Below are positions 1 through 7,314 of a stretch of 32,303 nucleotides of DNA, in pieces. The stretch covers positions 1 through 32,303 of the forward strand of contig CAMBFZ010000030.1 of the NCBI GenBank assembly GCA_945866125.1, read 5' to 3'. Below the pieces are notes generated by a model. It searched no databases, had not been told where the DNA came from, and saw only the letters and a program-made list of their open reading frames with translations. The stretch's first letter is position 1; the number at the start of each line of letters is the position of its first letter. This DNA comes from Bordetella parapertussis (GTDB lineage: Bacteria; Pseudomonadota; Gammaproteobacteria; Burkholderiales; Burkholderiaceae_D). Both the position numbers and the translations under genes were made by a program.

Positions 1-444
1 AAGATCGGTGCCATGATCGAAATTCCCGCCGCTGCGTTGACACTGCCTTTGTTTATCAAGCGGCTCGATTTTCTTTCGATCGGCACCAATGACCTGATCC
101 AGTACACGCTGGCAATTGACCGTGTCGATCATGAAGTCGCGCATTTATACAATCCGCTGCATCCGGCCGTGCTGTATCTGCTGTCGACCACGATTGCCAC
201 GGGGGCAAGGGCCGGCATTCCGGTGGCAGTCTGTGGCGAGACCGCGGGGGACGTAAAGTTAACTCGACTGTTGCTGGGTATGGGCCTGCGTGAATTTTCC
301 ATGCATCCGGCGCAGCTGCTGGCGGTCAAGCAAGAGATTTTGAACGCCGATCTGGGTTTGATTGAACCACAGGCCAAAAAAATCCTGCGTTCTTATGAGC
401 CATCCGCGATTGCCGAGGGAATGGAACGCTTGCGAAGCTTGTAA
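1..444 (+). CDS. ptsI: Phosphoenolpyruvate-protein phosphotransferase (enzyme I), C-terminal part
   Basis: This is the C-terminal 147 residues of enzyme I of the phosphotransferase system. The enzyme takes phosphate from phosphoenolpyruvate and passes it to HPr in the cytoplasm. The frame is open from the first base, so the 5' part lies outside the window. The PEP-utilising barrel is recognisable by IGTNDLIQYTLAIDR, by the active-site cysteine motif VCGETAGD (Cys at visible residue 78), and by LGMGLREFSMHPAQLL near the end. The family is usually about 570-590 residues, so roughly three quarters is missing. In Burkholderiales a single ptsI often serves a regulatory or incomplete PTS; whether that holds here cannot be seen. 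No convincing terminator follows the stop codon. Confidence 0.95.
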   Translation, partial: KIGAMIEIPAAALTLPLFIKRLDFLSIGTNDLIQYTLAIDRVDHEVAHLYNPLHPAVLYLLSTTIATGARAGIPVAVCGETAGDVKLTRLLLGMGLREFSMHPAQLLAVKQEILNADLGLIEPQAKKILRSYEPSAIAEGMERLRSL

Positions 445-516
445 TCTCGTTAGCCCACTATGCAGCGATCAGACCGGCTAGCGTGACTCACCAAAATTTA
501 CTTCTTAGTCGCCCGT

Positions 517-545
517 TTGACGCTCCGTCCCGACTTCGTTATCCT
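517..545 (+). promoter_or_regulatory. Sigma-70 promoter of the metX leader RNA
   Basis: TTGACG at 517-522 and TATCCT at 540-545 are separated by exactly 17 bases. They match the consensus at 5/6 and 4/6 positions. The expected start of transcription, near 551-553, falls at the first base of the P1 stem of the riboswitch candidate, which supports both calls. The RNA would carry a leader of about 157 bases before the metX start codon. Confidence 0.7.
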
Positions 546-550
546 TGCAC

Positions 551-636
551 TGCGCCGATTTGATCGGTGGCCGGCATGAGCCGGTTACCTCAGCTTGCGG
601 GCGCAAGGGATATTCCCGCACAAATACGGCTAAAGC
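551..636 (+). promoter_or_regulatory. SAM-II (SAM-alpha)-like riboswitch aptamer upstream of metX
   Basis: The layout fits the H-type pseudoknot of SAM-II RNAs. P1 is TGCGCC (551-556) with GGCGCA (600-605). The conserved GATTTG of loop 1 follows P1 directly (557-562). P2 pairs GCTTGC (593-598) with GCTAAAGC (629-636), leaving T631 and A632 between the two halves, where the known fold binds the ligand. AAAT (622-625) matches the A-rich linker. Two extra hairpins sit in variable places: one in loop 1 (571-575 with 580-584, weakly extendable by G-U pairs) and GGGATATTCCC (607-617) in the linker; removing the second leaves a linker of normal length. The downstream gene, metX, is a classic SAM-II target. 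Assigned by eye, without a covariance model. Confidence 0.7.
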
Positions 637-660
637 GAGCTTGAATCGACCTTCCGAATT

Positions 661-693
661 GAGCCCGATATGCCGCCTGCAGTCGGGCTTTTT
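661..693 (+). terminator. Intrinsic terminator in the metX leader (attenuator)
   Basis: AGCCCGA (662-668) pairs perfectly with TCGGGCT (683-689) around a 14-base loop, and TTTTT runs from 689 to 693. It lies 15 bases before the metX ATG and 25 bases after the aptamer, as expected of the expression platform of a transcription-terminating riboswitch. An in-frame ATG at 670 lies inside the loop and is unlikely to be a start. Confidence 0.75.
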
Positions 694-708
694 CATGCAA
701 AAAAATCT

Positions 709-1869
709 ATGAAATCAATCGGAATCGTCGCCCCGCAGTCCATGCATTTTGCGCAGTCGCTGCCGCTGCAAAGTGGCGCCTCGCTGGCCGACTACACCTT
801 GGTCTATGAGACCTACGGCCAGCTCAATGCGGACCATTCCAATGCCGTGCTGGTCTGCCATGCGCTCAATGCCTCGCATCATGTCGCCGGCGTGTACGAA
901 GGCCAGCCGCGCAGTGTCGGCTGGTGGGACAACATGGTCGGCCCTGATAAGGCGTTGGATACGAATCGTTTTTTTGTTATTGGGGTCAATAACCTGGGTT
1001 CCTGTTTTGGTTCGACCGGGCCCATGCACACCAACCCTGCCACTGGCAAGCCCTACGGCGCTGCGTTTCCGGTAGTGACCGTCGAAGACTGGGTGCATGC
1101 GCAGGCACGCTTGGCCGATGCACTGGGCATTACGCAGTTTGCTGCCGTAATGGGTGGCTCCTTGGGCGGGATGCAGGCGATGGCCTGGAGCATGCTGTAT
1201 CCGGCGCGCCTGCGACATTGTCTGGTGATTGCCTCCACGCCTAAGCTGTCTGCGCAAAATATCGCCTTTAATGATGTCGCGCGCCAGGCCATCCTGACGG
1301 ATCCTGATTATCACGCCGGCGATTTTTATGCACATGGCGTGGTGCCCAAAAATGGGTTACGAGTAGCGCGCATGATTGGGCACATTACCTACCTGTCCGA
1401 CGATGACATGGCTGAAAAATTCGGGCGAGATATGCGCAGTGCAGATTATCAGTTCGGTTACGGGATCGATTTTGAAATTGAATCTTATCTGCGCTATCAG
1501 GGCGACAAATTTTCCGAATATTTTGACGCCAATACCTATCTACTCATCACCAAGGCGCTCGATTATTTTGATCCCGCCCGGGCTTTTGGCGGGGATCTTG
1601 CTGCGGCATTGGCGCACATACAGGCACAATTTTTGTTGGTCTCTTTTTCGACTGACTGGCGCTTTGCTCCAGAGCGTAGTCGCGAGATTGTGCAGGCACT
1701 GGTAAAAAATGATCACAAAGTCAGTTATGCCGAAATTGATGCGCCGCACGGGCATGATGCCTTCCTGCTTGATGACCCGCGCTATATGGCGGTGGTGCGT
1801 ACCTATTACGATCAGGTCTGGCAGCAGCTTGGCAGTGTGCTACCGCAACCACAGCGGGAGGCCGCATGA
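709..1869 (+). CDS. metX: Homoserine O-acyltransferase (MetX)
   Basis: MetX acylates the hydroxyl of L-homoserine with acetyl-CoA or succinyl-CoA, the committed step of methionine synthesis, in the cytoplasm. The 386-residue protein has the alpha/beta-hydrolase layout of the family: nucleophile elbow MGGSLGGMQ with Ser151, Asp316 in STDWRFAP, and His349 in APHGHDAFL. The start at 709 is preferred because the upstream in-frame ATG at 670 sits in the terminator loop, and because MetX proteins commonly begin close to the IGIVAPQ segment. No strong ribosome-binding site precedes it. It overlaps metW by four bases (ATGA). The preceding riboswitch candidate suggests repression by S-adenosylmethionine. 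Acyl-donor preference cannot be decided by eye; proteobacterial MetX enzymes include succinyltransferases. Confidence 0.95.
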   Translation: MKSIGIVAPQSMHFAQSLPLQSGASLADYTLVYETYGQLNADHSNAVLVCHALNASHHVAGVYEGQPRSVGWWDNMVGPDKALDTNRFFVIGVNNLGSCFGSTGPMHTNPATGKPYGAAFPVVTVEDWVHAQARLADALGITQFAAVMGGSLGGMQAMAWSMLYPARLRHCLVIASTPKLSAQNIAFNDVARQAILTDPDYHAGDFYAHGVVPKNGLRVARMIGHITYLSDDDMAEKFGRDMRSADYQFGYGIDFEIESYLRYQGDKFSEYFDANTYLLITKALDYFDPARAFGGDLAAALAHIQAQFLLVSFSTDWRFAPERSREIVQALVKNDHKVSYAEIDAPHGHDAFLLDDPRYMAVVRTYYDQVWQQLGSVLPQPQREAA

Positions 1870-2480
1870 GTGCTGCTGAATTCGCTGGCCTACGGGCCGA
1901 TCTGGCCTTCATTGCGCATTGGGTTGACCCGGGTTCGCGGGTGCTGGATTTGGGCTGTGGTGATGGCGCGATGCTCGACTATTTGCAGGTTGATAAACAA
2001 TGCTCAGGCTACGGCGTAGAGATTGATGACGTTAAAATTCCGCGCTGCATACAGCGCGGGGTGTCGGTGATTCAGCAAGATCTGGAAGCAGGCCTGGCGA
2101 TGTTTGCTGATGAGGCATTTGATAGCGTGTTGTGTTTGTCGGCGCTACAAATGATGAAAAACGTCGAGGGCGTACTGCGCGATATCACGCGCGTGGGTCG
2201 TGAGGCGATTGTGTCTTTTCCAAATTTTGCGCACTGGCCGCATCGTCTGGCCTTGCTGCGTGGACGTATGCCGGTCTCGGAAAGTTTGCCTTACGACTGG
2301 TTCGATACGCCCAACCTGCGTTGTGCCACGATCAGTGACTTTGAAGAACTCGCACGCGATTGTGGCTTGGATGTACTCGAGTGCGTCGCCCTGAAGGATG
2401 ACGGCACACCCGTCACTTTCCTGCCCAACTGGCGCGGCAGTCTGGCTGTTTTCCGCCTTCGTAAAAAGACGATTGCATGA
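1866..2480 (+). CDS. metW: Methionine biosynthesis protein MetW
   Basis: MetW is a small class-I methyltransferase-like protein almost always found next to metX in betaproteobacteria; it is thought to assist or modulate homoserine acylation, but its reaction is not firmly established. The 204-residue product has the SAM-binding glycine motif VLDLGCGDGAML near residues 26-37, followed by an acidic residue in YGVEIDD, as in Rossmann-fold methyltransferases. FPNFAHWPHRL and TPNLRCATISDFE are typical of the family. The start codon overlaps the metX stop (ATGA), and its own stop overlaps the next start in the same way, so the three genes are almost certainly co-transcribed and translationally coupled. 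Confidence 0.93.
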   Translation: MSAAEFAGLRADLAFIAHWVDPGSRVLDLGCGDGAMLDYLQVDKQCSGYGVEIDDVKIPRCIQRGVSVIQQDLEAGLAMFADEAFDSVLCLSALQMMKNVEGVLRDITRVGREAIVSFPNFAHWPHRLALLRGRMPVSESLPYDWFDTPNLRCATISDFEELARDCGLDVLECVALKDDGTPVTFLPNWRGSLAVFRLRKKTIA

Positions 2481-3985
2481 ACCTGCCTTCAATGCCGACA
2501 TTTGCCGCACCACCGCTGCTGCGCTCGAAATTATTCTGGGTCAGCCTGCTCTATTTTTCCGAGGGGTTTCCACTCGGGCTGTTCTTTGATCTCTTTCCGG
2601 TTTATTTTCGTCAGCAAGGCGTCGAGCTCAATCAAATCGGTTTGCTGAGTTTGTTGGGTTTGTCGTGGACATTGAAATTCATCTGGGCGCCGGCGATTGA
2701 CTTCACCCGTCGCCATCGGTGGTGGATGGCTGCCGCTGACGTGGGTATGGGTCTGGTCATGATCGTCTGCGCCCGCGAAGCGGGCTTTGGGCCATGGGTG
2801 TGGATTGCAATCGGTATTTTTACCGCCCTCTCTGCGACCAACGATATTGCCATCGACGGCTACACCATTGAGCGGCTCAACAAACAAGAACTGGGTCTGG
2901 CCAACGGCTTTCGTATCGGTTTTTATCGCGTCGGCATGCTAGCCGCCGGTGTGCTGCTTTGGCTGTCGGACCATGTGGGCTGGAGCACGACTTACCTCGT
3001 TGCAGCGCTGGCGTTTTTTGGCGTGGCTGTGATGAGTATGATGGCACCCAAAGAGCCGGCACGTCCGGTGCGCGAAGCGACCACAAGCTTCGCTGCTGAA
3101 ATGTCGGCGCTAGCCCAGCAGCCTTTGCTGATGGCGGCATTAGTGGTTTTTTTGGCCGGACTATTATGGCCGGCTTTGTTTGCAGTTAATCCCGCGTGGA
3201 TTGCTGACATCAAAGGTGCCTGGTGGTTTAAGTCGGTGCCGGTTAGCCTGATCCTGTTGGCGGCTTATTTATTTGCACGTGCCCGGCGTGGTCGTCGGGC
3301 TGCCTTGTCGGATACCGCTGCGCAGGGGCCGATGTTTGGCGCAATTGTTTCGCTACTCAATCGCAAACATGCGCTCATTCTGATTGGCTTTATTCTGATC
3401 TTCAAGCTCGCGGACTCATCGATCGGTTTCATGATCAAACCATTTTGGGTCGACAGCGGTTTTACCAACACACAGATCGGCCTGGTATCCGTCAACCTTG
3501 GATTGGTATTGTCGATTTCAGGGGGCGTTCTAGGCGGTTGGTACACCGACCGCGTGGGTATTTTCCGCGCGCTGTGGGTGCTTGGATTGTGGCAGGCGCT
3601 CTCCAACCTGGGTTATGTGATCGCTGCTTTTCTGATTCCGGCTGCCCCGCAAGGGTCCGAGATTGCGCTGTTACTCCAGCTCGTGATGTACTCGGCTAGT
3701 GGCATTGAATCGTTTACCGGCGGACTGGGCACGGCCGCCTTTCTCGCTTTTCTGATGGCTATTGTCGATAAATCTAAAGCGACAACAGAGTACGCAATTT
3801 TGTCATCGATTTTTGCCTTTTCACGCTCAATTGCGGGCTGGGCAGGAGGCGTTGGCGCGTACGAATTAGGGTATGCGAATTACTTTCTGCTGACGTTTTT
3901 ACTGGCCTTCCCAGCCTACGCGCTGCTCCCTTGGATTAAGACTGTGCTGGCAGAGTCCGAAGCCAATCAAGAGACGTCGGTTTGA
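2477..3985 (+). CDS. ampG: AmpG-like major facilitator permease
   Basis: This 502-residue inner-membrane protein belongs to the major facilitator superfamily. Its start (LFWVSLLYFSEGFPLGL) and the block ATNDIAIDGYTIERL resemble AmpG, which imports anhydromuropeptides released from the cell wall for recycling. About 12-14 hydrophobic segments are visible, including a hydrophobic pair around residues 213-270 followed by a basic stretch ending RARRGRR that separates the two halves. It overlaps metW by four bases (ATGA), which ties it to the methionine genes. If the riboswitch acts on the whole transcript, this permease would also respond to SAM. Substrate identity is inferred from family resemblance; another solute cannot be excluded. 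Confidence 0.8.
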   Translation: MNLPSMPTFAAPPLLRSKLFWVSLLYFSEGFPLGLFFDLFPVYFRQQGVELNQIGLLSLLGLSWTLKFIWAPAIDFTRRHRWWMAAADVGMGLVMIVCAREAGFGPWVWIAIGIFTALSATNDIAIDGYTIERLNKQELGLANGFRIGFYRVGMLAAGVLLWLSDHVGWSTTYLVAALAFFGVAVMSMMAPKEPARPVREATTSFAAEMSALAQQPLLMAALVVFLAGLLWPALFAVNPAWIADIKGAWWFKSVPVSLILLAAYLFARARRGRRAALSDTAAQGPMFGAIVSLLNRKHALILIGFILIFKLADSSIGFMIKPFWVDSGFTNTQIGLVSVNLGLVLSISGGVLGGWYTDRVGIFRALWVLGLWQALSNLGYVIAAFLIPAAPQGSEIALLLQLVMYSASGIESFTGGLGTAAFLAFLMAIVDKSKATTEYAILSSIFAFSRSIAGWAGGVGAYELGYANYFLLTFLLAFPAYALLPWIKTVLAESEANQETSV

Positions 3986-4057
3986 TTGCAGTAAAACTAA
4001 TGCCTACCTGCCGGCTATTCTCAGCATAATTAAAAAAACGAATCGAACGGGACTGCC

Positions 4058-5287
4058 ATGCTCAATGCGTTGTGGCTGAGCTTTTTTCTGGTGGCGGCGG
4101 CAAGCGCGAGTTGGCGCTGGCTGGTGCATGCTGAGCCGATGGTGTTTCAGGCGATGGTTGAGAGTTTGTTTGCCATGGCCAGGTTATCGGTTGAACTCAT
4201 GGTGCTCTTGTTTGGCACGCTCACCTTATGGCTGGGCTTTTTGCGGATTGCCGAAAAGGCCGGACTGGTTGAGCGCCTGGCGCAGTTTCTTTCGCCTTTA
4301 TTTCGGCGGCTGATGCCGGACGTCCCGGCAGGACATCCGGCACTGGGTCTGATTACCCTTAATTTCACCGCTAACCTACTCGGACTCGACAACGCCGCCA
4401 CCCCCATCGGATTAAAAGCGATGCGCGCGCTGCAAGAAATTAATCCACTGCCCGCCATGGCCAGTAATGCGCAGATTTTATTTTTAGTGCTCAATGCCTC
4501 TTCGCTGACTTTATTGCCGGTCACGATTTTCATGTATCGCGCGCAGCAAGGTGCGGCAGATCCGACGATGGTGTTCTTGCCGATTTTGCTGGCAACATCG
4601 GCGTCGACCATCGCTGGCCTGCTCGCGGTTGCTATCGTGCAGCGTTTAAAGCTGTGGGACCCGGTGGTACTGGCATGGCTGGCCAGTGCTGCACTGATGC
4701 TCGGCGCGCTCATCGCGAGCTTGGCAATGCTCTCAGCGGGTGCGCTGGCGGCCGTCTCTTCGCTTGCAGGCAATCTCGTGTTGTTTGGTCTGGTAATGCT
4801 CTTTCTAATCGTCGGCAGCGTGCGGCGTGTTCCGGTGTATGAAGCCTTCATCGAGGGTGCCAAAGAAGGCTTCGACGTGGCCAAAAATTTGCTGCCGTAT
4901 TTGGTGGCGATGCTGTGCGCCGTTGGCGTCTTGCGTGCCTCTGGTGCGCTGGAGGGCATGCTGGCTGCAGTGCGCTGGATGGTTGAGTATGCGGGTTGGG
5001 ATACGCGCTTTGTGGATGCCCTGCCGGTGGCCTTGGTCAAACCTTTTTCCGGTAGTGCCGCCCGGGCGCTCTTGATTGAGACGATGAGCACGCATGGCGT
5101 AGATAGTTTTGCTGCGGTACTCGCCGCCACCATGCAGGGCAGCACCGAGACAACTTTTTATGTGCTGGCAGTGTACTTCGGCGCAGTCGGCATTGAGCGT
5201 GCGCGCCATGCGGTGGCCTGTGCACTAATCGCCGATCTGGCTGGCGTGCTGGCGTCGATTGCGGTCTGCTATTGGTTTTTTGGGTGA
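4058..5287 (+). CDS. Fused SpmA-SpmB nucleoside-recognition membrane protein
   Basis: The 409-residue protein joins two nucleoside-recognition (Gate) domains that are separate proteins, SpmA and SpmB, in spore-forming Firmicutes. The N-terminal half has the SpmA-like blocks LMVLLFGTLTLWLGFLRIAE and FTANLLGLDNAATPIGLKAM. The C-terminal half has SpmB-like EGAKEGFDVAKNLLPYL and LVKPFSGSAARALLIE, ending in ATMQGSTETTFYVLAVYFG. Roughly ten membrane segments are visible. In sporulating bacteria these proteins affect spore core dehydration; the role in a Gram-negative non-sporulator is not known, though small-solute transport is plausible. It stands 72 bases after ampG and converges on the lipoprotein gene with only 16 bases between stops. 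No clear terminator is seen. Confidence 0.85.
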   Translation: MLNALWLSFFLVAAASASWRWLVHAEPMVFQAMVESLFAMARLSVELMVLLFGTLTLWLGFLRIAEKAGLVERLAQFLSPLFRRLMPDVPAGHPALGLITLNFTANLLGLDNAATPIGLKAMRALQEINPLPAMASNAQILFLVLNASSLTLLPVTIFMYRAQQGAADPTMVFLPILLATSASTIAGLLAVAIVQRLKLWDPVVLAWLASAALMLGALIASLAMLSAGALAAVSSLAGNLVLFGLVMLFLIVGSVRRVPVYEAFIEGAKEGFDVAKNLLPYLVAMLCAVGVLRASGALEGMLAAVRWMVEYAGWDTRFVDALPVALVKPFSGSAARALLIETMSTHGVDSFAAVLAATMQGSTETTFYVLAVYFGAVGIERARHAVACALIADLAGVLASIAVCYWFFG

Positions 5288-5303
5288 TGCTGCCCCCAAC
5301 TTT

Positions 5304-5828
5304 TTAGCGTGCCGAAGGTGGTGGTGGCGGTGGGCGTGAAGACGGGGGCGGCGGTGTCTGGTTTTGCGGACGTTGACTGCCCGTTTCTGATAAGCGTAAT
5401 CCGGCAGGGACGGGCACCTTGTGGCCTACTCCGTACATACATTGTATATAAGCATGATCGTATTGCTGCTGGCCAGAATGCGTTGAATAGTTGTACGCAT
5501 CACTGCCTGCGGCGCTGCCCAAAAGAAGGCCCGTGCCAGCGCCAACGCCAGCCCCCTCCGACCCGCCGACGGCAGCGCCTACCGCTGCACCGATCGCGGT
5601 GCCAGCAACAGCGCTAGCCACTCCAGCGTCCCGCCCTGCCAGACCGGGCGATTTACCCCCTATTTGGCGTAACGCGAAATCGCGGCAATAAAAATCATCT
5701 TGTGAAAATTGCGTGAAGGATTTGCCTGATCCTTGCAAAACCAGAACGCTCGGGCCAGTAGGAATAGACGCACAGCCTACCAATGCGGATATAGCAATAA
5801 GACTCGTTAGGGTGCTGATCGTTTTCAT
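5304..5828 (-). CDS. Glycine-zipper lipoprotein
   Basis: The 174-residue product starts with a lipoprotein signal (MKTISTLTSLIAISALVGC; lipobox LVGC, Cys at residue 19). A small domain carrying FYCRDFALRQIGG comes next, then a glycine-zipper segment rich in Ala/Gly (roughly residues 69-107), as in outer-membrane-associated glycine-zipper proteins. A cysteine-bearing block QYDHAYIQCMYGVGHKVP and a proline-rich tail end it. ATG at 5828 is chosen over the TTG three bases upstream because GAGGTGA sits at normal distance before the ATG. The gene lies four bases after the Tyr-Gln-Pro repeat protein, so the two form an operon. Membership of a glycine-zipper lipoprotein family is clear; the function is unknown. 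Confidence 0.85.
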   Translation of the reverse strand: MKTISTLTSLIAISALVGCASIPTGPSVLVLQGSGKSFTQFSQDDFYCRDFALRQIGGKSPGLAGRDAGVASAVAGTAIGAAVGAAVGGSEGAGVGAGTGLLLGSAAGSDAYNYSTHSGQQQYDHAYIQCMYGVGHKVPVPAGLRLSETGSQRPQNQTPPPPSSRPPPPPPSAR

Positions 5829-5832
5829 CAAA

Positions 5833-6246
5833 TCACCTCACCGAATCTGGATTAGCCGGCGTCGGTGAGACGCGCTGCCAAGGCTCCGCGCATTCTTTGA
5901 CGTAGGGGTAATAAGTCTTGGTTGACGCGCAAAAATACCAATCATTGGAAGCTTGCGGGTTAGTCGCGACAGGCGCTGCAGGTGTTTGCTCGATGTACAC
6001 GGGTGGCGCCGATTGAATAATGACGGGCGCTGGCTGATAGGGTGGATAGAATGGATAAGGTTGGTAGGGCTGGTAGGGCTGGTAGGGCTGGTAAGGCTGA
6101 TAGTAGTAAGGTGTCGAGTACGCCCAGCTGGGTCCAATATAGAGTCCAAAATGAGAGCGGTGACGCGAACGATGGTCAGCGTAAGCTGGGACTGATAGGG
6201 AGCCCAATAAGAAGACACTTAATAAAAGCAGACTCATTTTTTTCAT
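5833..6246 (-). CDS. Secreted Tyr-Gln-Pro repeat protein
   Basis: This 137-residue product has a signal peptide (MKKMSLLLLSVFLLGSLSVP then AYAD, likely cleavage after AYA) and a His/Arg-rich start to the mature part. A low-complexity stretch of Tyr-Gln-Pro repeats follows. The C-terminal motif WYFCASTKTYYPYVKECAEP then WQRVSP, with paired cysteines, is one I know from many small proteobacterial envelope proteins of unknown role. The start at 6246 is supported by GGAG six bases upstream; an ATG four codons earlier overlaps that site and is less likely. It is the first gene of a two-gene operon with the glycine-zipper lipoprotein. No enzymatic function can be proposed. Confidence 0.8.
   Translation of the reverse strand: MKKMSLLLLSVFLLGSLSVPAYADHRSRHRSHFGLYIGPSWAYSTPYYYQPYQPYQPYQPYQPYPFYPPYQPAPVIIQSAPPVYIEQTPAAPVATNPQASNDWYFCASTKTYYPYVKECAEPWQRVSPTPANPDSVR
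6062..6097. repeat. 9-bp tandem repeat encoding Tyr-Gln-Pro units
   Basis: Three exact copies of TGGTAGGGC (6062-6088) are followed by one copy with a single change (6089-6097). The unit is a multiple of three, so copy-number change by slippage would lengthen or shorten the protein without breaking its frame. Confidence 0.9.
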
Positions 6247-6311
6247 TGGGTTCTCCATCGCTTTTCTTGGCCCGCTTTAAATCGCGGATTGCACCAAATA
6301 GGATGTAGATC

Positions 6312-6341
6312 AGTGTAGATTTTTTCATCTGCGGGGTCGAA
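6312..6341 (-). promoter_or_regulatory. Possible promoter of the two-gene envelope operon
   Basis: On the minus strand, TTCGAC (6341-6336) and TACACT (6317-6312) are 18 bases apart, about 65 bases before the start codon at 6246. Neither hexamer is a strong match, so this is only the best candidate in the 196-base gap between this operon and the 3' end of the exonuclease gene. I see no terminator or RNA gene in that gap. Confidence 0.3.
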
Positions 6342-6442
6342 ATGTACATTGTAAAAATTTGTTACGGCTGGTCTTGATGCGGAGATTTAACATCGCCAAG
6401 TGGCATGGCCTGTACGCCGCCTGCTTAATGCTAAGCGTCGCT

Positions 6443-7222
6443 TTAATCCTTCGGGGCGTACTCGATCGTCAGCGGCGCATGGTCGCTAAACCGTTCTTCT
6501 TTGTAAATCGCTGCGGACTTTGCGCGTGCAGCAATGCCAGGCGTGGCGACTTGATAATCAATGCGCCATCCGACATTGTTTGCCCACGCTTGCCCCCGAT
6601 TGCTCCACCAGGTGTAGGCCTCGCCGCTCGTCTCCGGGTGCAGGGCGCGGTACACATCGCGCCAGCCAAGCTGATCAAACAGCGCCGTCATCCACGCGCG
6701 CTCTTCAGTTAGAAAGCCGGAGTTTTTCTGATTGCTTTTCCAATTTTTTAGGTCAATTTCTTTATGTGCGATATTCCAGTCGCCGCAGATCACCACCTCA
6801 CGCCCGCAGTCGATGAGCTTGGCCAGGTGAGGCAGAAAATCCTGCATAAAACGAAATTTAGCCAGTTGCCGTTCTTCGCTCGACGAGCCGGAAGGGCAAT
6901 AGACCGAGACGACCGAGAGCTTGTCGAAATCGCATTGCACATAGCGACCTTCGGCGTCGAATTCTGTGTTGCCAAAACCAATTTGGACATTTGACGGCGG
7001 CACACGGCTATACACGCCGGTGCCTGAGTAACCTTTTTTTTCTGCGTAATGAAACGTCCCGTGATAGCCAAAAGGCGCGAGCAAATCGGGCGTCATGTCG
7101 GCTTCTTGGGCTTTTAATTCCTGCACGCAGACAAAGTCAGCATCTTGTTTTGCCATCCATGGAAAGAAATTTTTTTTCGCAGCAGAACGGATGCCGTTGA
7201 GATTGGCAGAGATAATTTTCAT
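6443..7222 (-). CDS. xthA: Exodeoxyribonuclease III
   Basis: This 259-residue enzyme of the exonuclease/endonuclease/phosphatase fold cleaves DNA 5' to abasic sites and removes 3' blocking groups, acting in base-excision repair. The metal and catalytic motifs are all visible: SANLNGIRSA with Asn7, VQELKAQ with Glu35, the GDWNIAH block, GWRIDYQ, and the C-terminal FSDHAPLTIEY with the catalytic Asp-His pair. Length is normal. It is transcribed away from pyrE; the 92 bases between the two starts must hold both promoters, but I could not pick out good hexamers. It could be called xthA or exoA; an Xth-type enzyme is certain. Confidence 0.95.
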   Translation of the reverse strand: MKIISANLNGIRSAAKKNFFPWMAKQDADFVCVQELKAQEADMTPDLLAPFGYHGTFHYAEKKGYSGTGVYSRVPPSNVQIGFGNTEFDAEGRYVQCDFDKLSVVSVYCPSGSSSEERQLAKFRFMQDFLPHLAKLIDCGREVVICGDWNIAHKEIDLKNWKSNQKNSGFLTEERAWMTALFDQLGWRDVYRALHPETSGEAYTWWSNRGQAWANNVGWRIDYQVATPGIAARAKSAAIYKEERFSDHAPLTIEYAPKD

Positions 7223-7314
7223 GATGGTGACCAGTCAATATTGTTGGTCGACAGCATACCTGAATCGGGTCGCGATAAAATACCGGCTATCTAACCCTAT
7301 CCTATGGCCTTATC

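Noticed and set aside
594..620. Alternative hairpins CTTGC/GCAAG (594-607) and TGCGGG/CCCGCA (596-620) in the metX leader
   Set aside because: They compete with the P1/P2 fold that fits SAM-II; they may form in the unbound state but do not define a separate element.
551..660. SAH or classical S-box (SAM-I) riboswitch before metX
   Set aside because: I find none of the conserved SAH or S-box blocks, whereas the pseudoknot features match SAM-II.
670..708. In-frame ATG at 670 as the metX start
   Set aside because: It lies in the loop of the intrinsic terminator, adds 13 residues unlike the family, and has no ribosome-binding site.
4147..5145. Long open frame (332 codons) antisense to the SpmA-SpmB gene
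   Set aside because: It is Ser/Thr/Lys-rich shadow sequence opposite a well-supported membrane protein gene and resembles no known protein.
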